Shown here piece by piece: positions 6,818 through 12,999 of a stretch of DNA of 40,037 nucleotides; position 1 is the stretch's first letter, and every line of letters begins with the position of its first letter. The stretch comes from CAYMKL01 sp964390805. GTDB lineage: Bacteria; Chloroflexota; Anaerolineae; VGOG01. The position numbers and the translations under genes were made by a program. Location of the stretch: the NCBI GenBank assembly GCA_964390805.1, contig CAYMKL010000057.1, forward strand, positions 1-40,037, read 5' to 3'. Below the pieces are notes generated by a model, which saw nothing but the letters and a program-made list of their open reading frames with translations, searched no databases and was not told where the DNA came from.

Positions 6818-9694
6818 ATGAGAGGTCAAGATAAGACAAAAGAGCAACTAATAAGTGAATTCGTAGAAATGCGACAGCGAATTGCTGAACTGGAAGCATC
6901 GGACGCTGAGCGCAAGCGGGCGGAGGAGGTACTGCGGGCATTGTCCTCGCGTTATGAAGCCACTCTGGCTGCGGTTCCGGACATCATCGTGGAAGTGGAC
7001 GCTAACAAAGTCTACACCTGGGCGAACCAGGCAGGGTTTGAGTTTTTCGGGGAAGATGTCTTGGGCAAAGAAGCAGCGTTCTACTTTGAGGGCGAACAAG
7101 ACACTTACGGCTCAGTCCAACCGCTTTTCAACGGCAATGAAAACGTGATCTATCTTGAAAGCTGGCAGCGACGCAAAGATGGCAAAAAATGCCTCCTTGC
7201 CTGGTGGTGCCGGGTACTCAAAGACGCGAATGGGAACGTGACAGGGGCCTTATCCACTGCCCGCGACATTACCCAGCGCAAGCGGGCAGAGGAGGCGCTG
7301 CGGGAGAGCGAGGAACGTTACCGCTGCACTCTCGACAACATGCTGGAAGGTTGCCAGCTCATAGGTCTTGACTGGCGCTATCTCTACGTTAACTCCGCCG
7401 CCGCCAGACACGGCCGCCGGACGAAGGCGGAGTTGACGGGGCAAAAAATGGTGGAAATGTATCCTGGTATTGAAGATACGGGCATGTTTGCTGTTCTGCA
7501 GCGCTGTATGAGTGAGCGCACTCCGCACCACATCGAGAATAGATTTACCTATCCCGATGGCACGATAGGGTGGTTTGAGCTTAGCATTCAGCCTGTGCCC
7601 GAAGGAATCTTCATTCTCTCTATTGACATCACCGAGCGCAAGCAGGCAGAGGAGCAGATTCTCGGCCTGGCTACGAGGCTCAAGGCCATCGCTCGCCCCG
7701 CCCGCCAGATGTCTGCCCTGCTTGACCTGGATGAGCTGACAGAACAGGTGGTGCGGTCTTTGCAGGAGGTCACCGGCTGCTATAATGCCAACCTCTTCTT
7801 GCTGGAGGACGATGGCCTGGTGTTGGTCGCTGGCCGGGGGGGGTATGAAGATGGCAAGCCGCCTCTGGGTCATCGGCTCTCCCTGGGGCAGGGGATCATC
7901 GGCCACGCGGCCCAGACTGGCCAGCCTTTGTTGGTGCCCGACGTCAGTCAGGCCCCCCACTACGTGGCCTGGGCAGGGCTGCCCCACACCCGCTCGGAAC
8001 TGGCCGTGCCGGTGAAGCACGGTGACGAAGTGCTAGGCGTGGTGGACATGCAGGCTATGGAGCCCAACGCCTTCGACGTTGCTGACCTGGAAGCACTAGG
8101 CGTGCTCGCTGATCAACTGGCAGTGGCCTTAGATAACGCTCGTCTTTACGAGGAGACGCAGCAACTGGCTGCCTTCAACGAGAGCATCGTTCAGAGCATG
8201 GCCGAGGGCATCGTCGTGGAAGACACCGAAGGTTTCTTCACCTTCGTCAACCCGGCTGCGGCGGCCATGCTGGGCTACCTGCCTGAGGAACTGCTGGGTC
8301 AGCATTGGATGGCCATCATCCCACCCGACCATCAGCCCATCGTCCAGGCAGCCGACGAACGGCGCATGCGTGGCGAGGCCGACCGTTACGAGTTGGAACT
8401 GGTGCGCAAGGATGGCCGGCGGCTGTCTGCACTGGTCAGTGGCATCCCCCGGTTTGAGAAGGGGCACTTCGTTGGCACGCTGGGCGTCTTCACCGACATC
8501 AGCGAGCGCAAGCGGGGGGAGCAATTGCTGCGAGCGCTGAACAAGGCAGCTCTGGCTATGGAGAGGGCCCTGACACCGGAAGAGATATTCTCCGCCGTTT
8601 CGAAGGAGTTCAAGAAGCTCGGCTTTTCCTGTGCGGTTTTCCTCACAGACGACGACCAGAACAGACTGTTTCCCAAATATCTATCCCACGAGGCTGCAGC
8701 AATCAAGGCCGCCGAGAAACTGGTTGGCCTTAAACGAGAGGATTTCTCTATATCTGTCGAATCTGTAGATGTATACAGGAAGGTGGTCAGGGAGAGGAAG
8801 ACCATCTTTGTGGAGGATGTAGGAGAAGTCGTGCGAGATTTATTGCCCGGGCCCTTAAAGAGGTTCGCCAGGCAAATGGTAAGGATGATAAAAATCCCAA
8901 GAGCGCTCGATGCCCCCTTGATGGTGGACGATGAGGTTATCGGGGTGTTGGCAGTGCAGTCGGACGACCTGACGGAAGACGATATACCAGCCGTCACCGC
9001 CTTTGCCCATCAGATGGCCGCCGCCTGGCGCAAGGCCAACTTGCTGCAGGAGCTGGAGAGGAGCCTGGCCGAAGTGAAGCAGGCACAGGAAGAACTTCAA
9101 CGTACTGCGGAGATCTTGCGAAGAACCCTTGGGGCGACCATCCAGGCAATGGCATCAACCGTGGAAACGCGGGATCCCTACACGGCGGGCCATCAACGGC
9201 GGGTGGCCAATCTTGCTCGTGCCATGGCCAAAGAGATGGGCCTTTCCAGAGAGCAGATCGAGGGAATCCGCATGGCCGCAGCTATTCACGATATCGGCAA
9301 GATAACCATACCCGCTGAGATTCTCAGTAAGCCCGGCCGGTTGGGCGACCTCGAATTGGGTCTGATCAAGATGCATCCCCAGGCCGGATATGACATACTG
9401 AAGACAGTAGAATTTCTATGGCCGGTGGCCCAAGTGGTACTCCAGCATCACGAAAGGATGGGTGGCTCTGGGTATCCTCAGGGTTTGTCAGGTGAGGAGA
9501 TTATGCTGGAAGCAAGAATCTTGGCTGTAGCTGACGTTGTTGAGGCCATGGCCTCTTTCCGACCTTACCGACCGGCCCTCGGTATAGACAAGGCCCTGGA
9601 GGAAATCTCGCAGAACAGGGGGATCCTTTACGATCCTGAGGTAGTAGATGCTTGCTTGAAGCTTTTCACCGCGAAGGGGTTTAAGCTCGAGTAA
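6818..9694 (+). CDS. PAS/GAF sensor with C-terminal HD-GYP phosphodiesterase
   Basis: Large cytosolic sensor of 958 aa. After an N-terminal helix come PAS (about 45-155), PAS (160-275), GAF (285-440), PAS (445-565), a second GAF-like domain (570-740), a coiled coil (740-780) and an HD-GYP domain (780-955). The phosphodiesterase motifs are H-D-I-G-K near 824, H-P-Q-A-G-Y, H-H-E-R-M-G-G-S-G-Y-P near 880 and A-D-V-V-E-A-M. HD-GYP enzymes hydrolyse cyclic di-GMP; here G replaces the common D before the GxGYP loop (G-G-S-G-Y-P), which should be tolerated. PAS boundaries are marked by repeated D-I-T-Q/E-R-K motifs. No membrane segments are seen. It probably tunes c-di-GMP in response to redox or small ligands, but the ligands are not predictable. 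Confidence 0.9.
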   Translation: MRGQDKTKEQLISEFVEMRQRIAELEASDAERKRAEEVLRALSSRYEATLAAVPDIIVEVDANKVYTWANQAGFEFFGEDVLGKEAAFYFEGEQDTYGSVQPLFNGNENVIYLESWQRRKDGKKCLLAWWCRVLKDANGNVTGALSTARDITQRKRAEEALRESEERYRCTLDNMLEGCQLIGLDWRYLYVNSAAARHGRRTKAELTGQKMVEMYPGIEDTGMFAVLQRCMSERTPHHIENRFTYPDGTIGWFELSIQPVPEGIFILSIDITERKQAEEQILGLATRLKAIARPARQMSALLDLDELTEQVVRSLQEVTGCYNANLFLLEDDGLVLVAGRGGYEDGKPPLGHRLSLGQGIIGHAAQTGQPLLVPDVSQAPHYVAWAGLPHTRSELAVPVKHGDEVLGVVDMQAMEPNAFDVADLEALGVLADQLAVALDNARLYEETQQLAAFNESIVQSMAEGIVVEDTEGFFTFVNPAAAAMLGYLPEELLGQHWMAIIPPDHQPIVQAADERRMRGEADRYELELVRKDGRRLSALVSGIPRFEKGHFVGTLGVFTDISERKRGEQLLRALNKAALAMERALTPEEIFSAVSKEFKKLGFSCAVFLTDDDQNRLFPKYLSHEAAAIKAAEKLVGLKREDFSISVESVDVYRKVVRERKTIFVEDVGEVVRDLLPGPLKRFARQMVRMIKIPRALDAPLMVDDEVIGVLAVQSDDLTEDDIPAVTAFAHQMAAAWRKANLLQELERSLAEVKQAQEELQRTAEILRRTLGATIQAMASTVETRDPYTAGHQRRVANLARAMAKEMGLSREQIEGIRMAAAIHDIGKITIPAEILSKPGRLGDLELGLIKMHPQAGYDILKTVEFLWPVAQVVLQHHERMGGSGYPQGLSGEEIMLEARILAVADVVEAMASFRPYRPALGIDKALEEISQNRGILYDPEVVDACLKLFTAKGFKLE

Positions 9695-9732
9695 CTTCGG
9701 TGTCGTATAGGAAATCAAACAGGAGGTGAAAG

Positions 9733-10380
9733 ATGACTATCTTAACTGAGGACGTTCGCAGCAAAGTGCTGGAGGAATTCAAAGAACTGCCAGGAAAGGT
9801 GAAACTGGTGGTCTTCACCCAGGAGTTCGAGTGTGCTCACTGCCGCGAGAACACCTCTCTTGCTCAGGAGGTGGCTTCTCTCTCGGACAGGCTGGATATC
9901 GAAGTCCGCGACTTCGTCCTGGACAAGGAGGCAGTCGAGCGCTATGGGGTGGACAAGATCCCGGCCATCGCGGTGGAGGGGGAGAAGGACTACGGGGTCC
10001 GCTTCTACGGCGTGCCCGCAGGCTATGAGTTCAGCTCGCTCATCGAGGCCATCAAGTCCGTGTCGGCGGGGGAGTCGGGCCTGGCCACGAAGACCAAGGA
10101 GGCCCTGGGAGGGCTCAAGGATCCCCTCCACCTCCAGGTCTTCGTCACCCCCACCTGACCATACTGTCCCATGGCTGTGCAGTTGGCACACAGAATGGCT
10201 ATGGAGAGCGATATGGTGCGGGCGGACATGGTGGAGGCTTCTGAGTTTCCTCACCTGGTGCACAAATACAACGTCTTCGGCGTTCCTAAGACGGTGGTGA
10301 ACGAGGAGACAGAGTTCGAGGGCTCTTTGCCCGAACCTCTCTTCCTGGCGCAGGTCATGAAGGCAGTAGTGCAGGGATAG
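9733..10380 (+). CDS. Protein disulfide oxidoreductase, candidate selenoprotein (Sec142 in UPYC)
   Basis: Two-domain thioredoxin-fold protein of the PDO/glutaredoxin-like family, 215 aa if the in-frame TGA at 10156-10158 is read through. Domain 1 has C34-A-H-C37 and the cis-Pro segment K-I-P-A-I. Domain 2 begins L-Q-V-F-V-T-P-T, then TGA, then P-Y-C145-P-M-A, and continues in the same frame with V-F-G-V-P-K-T-V-V-N to a TAG at 10378-10380. PDO homologues have CPYC here, so the TGA replaces the first active-site Cys. A hairpin 10169-10198 follows at SECIS-like distance. The simplest reading is selenocysteine; the alternatives are a TGC-to-TGA sequencing error or a recent nonsense mutation. Total length equals the normal family length only if TGA is decoded. 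AGGAGGTGA at 9721-9729 supports the start. It probably maintains protein thiols together with the FTR/glutaredoxin pair upstream. Confidence 0.75.
10169..10198 (+). promoter_or_regulatory. Candidate bacterial SECIS hairpin
   Basis: Within the coding sequence, directly after the TGA. Lower stem CCAT 10169-10172 pairs with ATGG 10195-10198. A small internal loop (GG opposite A) separates it from the upper stem CTGTG 10175-10179 / CACAG 10189-10193. The apical loop is CAGTTGGCA (10180-10188). The loop starts 21-22 bases after the TGA and contains a G early plus a GG pair, consistent with known bacterial SECIS geometry. An alternative upper stem TGTGC/GCACA with loop AGTTG is also possible. Confidence 0.55.
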
Positions 10381-10384
10381 CCCT

Positions 10385-10441
10385 CTGCCGGGATTGGGGG
10401 ATGAAGCTTAGGAGAATCCCCCAATCTCCAAATCCTGGCAG
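10385..10441 (+). terminator. Strong hairpin between PDO and rubredoxin genes
   Basis: Nested inverted repeats: outer arms 10385-10394 and 10432-10441 (9 of 10 pair), inner arms GATTGGGGGAT 10392-10402 and ATCCCCCAATC 10416-10426 (perfect). It starts five bases after the PDO stop. There is no T-run, so it may stabilise the upstream mRNA or act as a partial terminator. Confidence 0.55.
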
Positions 10442-10489
10442 ATGAGGTGCTGAAAATGACGAAGAGAAGAAAAGAAAAGGAGAACAAAA

Positions 10490-10651
10490 ATGGATAAGTG
10501 GGAATGTTTGGTCTGCGGGTACGTTTACGATCCTGCCGTGGGTGATCCCGATGCCGATATACCGCCGGGCACGCCTTTCGAGGACATACCCGCCGACTGG
10601 GTCTGCCCCGACTGTGGGGCCGAGAAAGACATGTTCGAAAAGCTCGAATGA
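10490..10651 (+). CDS. Rubredoxin
   Basis: Classical 53-aa rubredoxin, a one-electron carrier with a single Fe(SCys)4 centre. It shows W-E-C-L-V-C-G-Y-V-Y-D-P near the start and W-V-C-P-D-C-G-A near the end, with the acidic G-T-P-F-E-D-I-P-A-D-W loop in between; all four Cys ligands are present. AAGGAG at 10477-10482 lies seven bases before the ATG. Its stop overlaps the start of the reductase gene by 4 bases (ATGA), so donor and carrier are made together. Expected electron acceptors in this window are the flavodiiron protein (3788) and possibly the ferritin-like/rubrerythrin-type proteins downstream. Very reliable call despite its small size. Confidence 0.97.
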   Translation: MDKWECLVCGYVYDPAVGDPDADIPPGTPFEDIPADWVCPDCGAEKDMFEKLE

Positions 10652-12015
10652 GTCGCGCCACTGCCATCATCATCGGCAATGGGGTGGCTGGCGTCACCGC
10701 CGCCAGAGCCCTCTCCGACGCGGGGGTTCAGGTCGAGGTCTACACCCAGGAAGCTCATCACTACTGCCCCAGGCCACGCCTCCAGAGTTTCCTGGCTGGG
10801 GAGCTTGAACTGGAGCAATTGCCTCTCTATCCCCCGGCCTGGTACGAGAAGCGGGGCATCGCCGTGCACCTGGGGGTTGAGGTGGTTGCGCTCGATCCCA
10901 GGGCCAAGCAGATCGCCCTGGCCGCTTGTACTGAGCATAGTCGAAGTGCTTGTACTGAGCGTGATCGAAGTAATGGTCGCGAGGTCTCTTACGACCGGCT
11001 GCTCCTGGCCACTGGCAGCCGTCCCTTTATCCCGCCCATTGAGGGTGTGGACAAAGCCGCTTCATCGTATGTACGTAGCGGCGGTGTTTTCAGCCTGCGC
11101 ACCGTTGAGGACGCTTTGGCCATCCGGAATTGGGCCGAGGGGGCAAAGCGGGCTGTGGTCATAGGCGGCGGGCTTTTGGGCCTGGAAGCAGCCAGAGCCC
11201 TCACGGTGCTGGGACTGGAGGTGACCGTTCTGGAGCGTGAACCGTATCTCCTCCGCCGCCAGCTCAATGCCGAGGGCGGGGCCCTGATGAGGGAGCTGAT
11301 AGAGGCTATGGGCATCAAAGTGGCCTTGAACGCCTCCTCTCAGGCCATCCTGGGCAACGGAACCTCCCTCCCAAAGTTGGCCGCTCCCCCTTCATCCCCT
11401 CCAAAGCCTGCCCTGAGACCCATCGAAGGGTTGGGGGGGAAAGAGGGGGGGCTTGCCAGCGGCGTTCTGCTGCAGGATGGGCGGAGGATAGAGGGTGATC
11501 TGATCCTCATCTCGGCTGGTGTCCGCTCCAACGTGCGGCTGGCCCAGGAGGCCGGGCTGGAGGTCAATCGCGGCGTGGTGGTGGACGAGCACCTGCGCAC
11601 CAGCGCCGAGGACATCTACGCCGCCGGCGATGTGGCCGAGTTCCGAGGCCAGGTCTACGGCATCATTCCTGCCTGTTTGGAACAGGCGAAGGCGGCAGCT
11701 CTGAACATGCTCGGTGAGGAGGTGGCCTACGAAGGCACCATCCCCTCCAACACCTTGCAGGTGGTAGGTATTGACTGCGCTTCCATCGGGCTAGTTCATC
11801 CCCCAGAGGGCGAGGGCTACCAGGAATTGAGGAAGTCTGAGGCCGGGGTCTACAAGAAGCTGGTGCTGAAGGATGGGCGGCTGGTGGGAGCCATCCTGTT
11901 GGGCGACAGGAAGGATGTTGCACCCATCAGCCGGCTGATTCGCGCGGGGGCTGACGTCTCCCGCTACGCCGAGCGGCTGCTGGACGAGGACTTCGACTGG
12001 AAAGGATTACTTTAG
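10648..12015 (+). CDS. NAD(P)H:rubredoxin reductase-like FAD flavoprotein
   Basis: Pyridine-nucleotide disulfide reductase fold (class without redox Cys pair), 455 aa. The FAD motif I-I-G-N-G-V-A-G is at the N-terminus, L-L-L-A-T-G-S-R-P marks the middle, the NAD(P)H-binding V-V-I-G-G-G-L-L-G-L-E-A-A follows near 170, and the FAD ribityl motif I-Y-A-A-G-D-V-A-E near 325. A C-terminal NirB/rubredoxin-reductase-like domain completes it. Cotranslation with rubredoxin points to NAD(P)H to rubredoxin electron transfer. The chain is longer than the roughly 400 aa of relatives because of two in-frame repeat insertions, at about residues 93-108 (tandem A-C-T-E type) and 239-270 (Pro/Gly-rich). Both lie between secondary-structure elements, so the enzyme may remain active. 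Other possible role: NADH-dependent ferredoxin or nitrite reductase component, less likely here. Confidence 0.88.
   Translation: MSRATAIIIGNGVAGVTAARALSDAGVQVEVYTQEAHHYCPRPRLQSFLAGELELEQLPLYPPAWYEKRGIAVHLGVEVVALDPRAKQIALAACTEHSRSACTERDRSNGREVSYDRLLLATGSRPFIPPIEGVDKAASSYVRSGGVFSLRTVEDALAIRNWAEGAKRAVVIGGGLLGLEAARALTVLGLEVTVLEREPYLLRRQLNAEGGALMRELIEAMGIKVALNASSQAILGNGTSLPKLAAPPSSPPKPALRPIEGLGGKEGGLASGVLLQDGRRIEGDLILISAGVRSNVRLAQEAGLEVNRGVVVDEHLRTSAEDIYAAGDVAEFRGQVYGIIPACLEQAKAAALNMLGEEVAYEGTIPSNTLQVVGIDCASIGLVHPPEGEGYQELRKSEAGVYKKLVLKDGRLVGAILLGDRKDVAPISRLIRAGADVSRYAERLLDEDFDWKGLL
10924..10971. repeat. Tandem 24-bp palindromic repeat inserted in the reductase gene
   Basis: Two consecutive 24-base units, 10924-10947 and 10948-10971, each of the form GCTTGTACTGAG-N6-TCGAAGT. 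The CTGAG...TCGAAG core is shared with the other intragenic copies at 11363-11456 and 13431-13473. Because 24 is a multiple of three, the frame is preserved and the units encode A-C-T-E-H-S-R-S and A-C-T-E-R-D-R-S. Confidence 0.8.
11363..11456. repeat. Palindromic repeat inserted in the reductase gene
   Basis: Pyrimidine-rich left arm (CCGCTCCCCCTTCATCCCCT around 11381-11400), a central CCCTGAGACCCATCGAAGGG, and a purine-rich right arm (TTGGGGGGGAAAGAGGGGGG around 11431-11450) that is roughly complementary to the left. It encodes about 30 Pro/Ser/Gly-rich residues absent from usual family members. The boundaries are estimates. Confidence 0.65.
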
Positions 12016-12033
12016 AAAGAAAGGAGACTGAAA

Positions 12034-12234
12034 ATGGATTGGCTGAACTTCCTGAAGGTGATGATCATCGAGGAGAGGGCCGCCAGGGACAAGTATCAGT
12101 TGGCTGTTGACCTGGCGGACGATCCAGCCATCAGGGCTATCTTCGAAAAGCTCAGGGATGAGGAGGCCTTCCACGCTGACTTCCTGGAAGGGGAGTACGA
12201 GGGTCTGGAAAAGGCTCTGTCATCGAGAGATTGA
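12034..12234 (+). CDS. Small ferritin-like (half-rubrerythrin) protein
   Basis: A 66-aa helical protein with two predicted helices. The first carries I-I-E-E-R-A-A-R-D-K-Y and the second R-D-E-E-A-F-H-A-D-F-L, the E-x-x-H pattern of a ferritin-like metal site. It has only half of a four-helix bundle, so a diiron site would need a dimer, as in encapsulated ferritin. It lacks a GSL-type cargo tag. AGGAG (12022-12026) sits seven bases before the ATG. It starts 18 bases after the rubredoxin reductase, suggesting the same transcript and a peroxide- or oxygen-detoxifying role with rubredoxin electrons. Function is inferred only from the fold. Confidence 0.75.
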   Translation: MDWLNFLKVMIIEERAARDKYQLAVDLADDPAIRAIFEKLRDEEAFHADFLEGEYEGLEKALSSRD

Positions 12235-12298
12235 TCTGAGCAGAAATCTTTCAGACGGGTAGCAGGCCAATCGTATTGTCCGTCTTAAGGCCAATGAT

Positions 12299-12327
12299 GC
12301 CCAACCTGGTTGGGCTGCTATCCTTTT
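12299..12327 (+). terminator. Intrinsic terminator-like hairpin
   Basis: GCCCAACC and GGTTGGGC (12299-12315) form a tight stem, followed after a few bases by CTTTTCT at 12322-12328. It lies 65 bases after the small ferritin-like gene and would end the rubredoxin/reductase transcript. A longer, weaker pairing of GGTAGCAG near 12259 with CTGCTATCC may extend the base of the stem. Confidence 0.5.
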
Positions 12328-12364
12328 CTGAGGACACAATTGATTTTAGGGAGGTATAGTACTT

Positions 12365-12931
12365 ATGAACAAGCAAGAAGAGGCCCTGGCCGTTTTGCGC
12401 CGGGCCATGGAGAACGAGCGGGAGGGGTATCGCTTCTATCTGGAGGCTTCGGAGCGAAGCCCTGACCCGGCGGGCCAGGGAACATTTCGTAGCCTGGCTA
12501 GAGATGAGGAGCGGCACCTGGCTCTGTTGCTGGTGGAATTCAACTCCCTCAATGCTGGACAGGGCTGGGTGGAACCAGAAGAAGCCATTGCCCGCCAGGT
12601 AGAAGTGGACATCGCCAAGCCTCTCTTCCCCGGCGAGGAGCTGGCTCCACAGGAGAAGTCGCCGTTTGAGGCGACGTGGGCTACCTATGAGGTCGAAGGG
12701 CTGGCGGGCGATTTGGCAGTCTTGAAGTTCGGCATGGAGGTAGAGGAGAAGTTCTACAAGATGTACGAGAAGGCTGCTGCCGAGACCGACGACCCGCTGG
12801 GCCGCCGGGCCTATGAGTTCCTGATGGAAGAGGAAAACCGACACTACAAGCTCTTGCAGGATGCCCACGATTACCTCAGCGATAACAAGCACTGGTGGGA
12901 CGACTGGGAGAAACCCTTCTTCGAGGGATGA
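12365..12931 (+). CDS. Ferritin-like diiron protein (rubrerythrin type, no rubredoxin domain)
   Basis: A 188-aa four-helix-bundle protein. Glu18/Glu20 in the first helix and D-E-E-R-H near 46-50 provide one half-site; E-V-E-E-K-F-Y near 125 and E-E-E-N-R-H near 157 the other, the usual 2x(E...ExxH) pattern. Helices 1-2 and 3-4 are linked by a long loop including P-L-F-P-G-E-E. The C-terminal rubredoxin domain of classical rubrerythrin is absent; the tail ends W-W-D-D-W-E-K-P. GGAGGT at 12350-12355 precedes the ATG by nine bases. The family includes peroxide reductases and iron-binding proteins. It shares linker features with the ferritin-like gene at 15361 (P-L-F-P or S-L-F-P, then E-S-Y/E-K-F-Y), suggesting paralogy. 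Confidence 0.82.
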   Translation: MNKQEEALAVLRRAMENEREGYRFYLEASERSPDPAGQGTFRSLARDEERHLALLLVEFNSLNAGQGWVEPEEAIARQVEVDIAKPLFPGEELAPQEKSPFEATWATYEVEGLAGDLAVLKFGMEVEEKFYKMYEKAAAETDDPLGRRAYEFLMEEENRHYKLLQDAHDYLSDNKHWWDDWEKPFFEG

Positions 12932-12939
12932 TGGGAAAT

Positions 12940-12984
12940 TGGAAGTTGGAGATTGGAGGTTGGAAATCCAACTTCTAACTTCCA
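12940..12984. repeat. Imperfect inverted repeat before transketolase
   Basis: Arms 12940-12956 and 12968-12984 are TGGAAGTTGGAGATTGG and the near complement of it. It fills most of the 68-base space between the ferritin-like and transketolase genes. It may act as a terminator-like hairpin or be one copy of a dispersed repeat. Confidence 0.5.
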
Positions 12985-12999
12985 GCACAAGGAGAGTAA

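Noticed and set aside
9457..9475. Inactive HD-GYP because GxGYP is preceded by G-G-S
   Set aside because: The HD pair, HHE and GYP residues are all present, so an inactive call is not justified.
10156..10171. Frameshifted or split thioredoxin-like genes
   Set aside because: Both parts are in the same frame and joined by one TGA codon with no gap or overlap, so this is not a frameshift; the second part has no ribosome site of its own.
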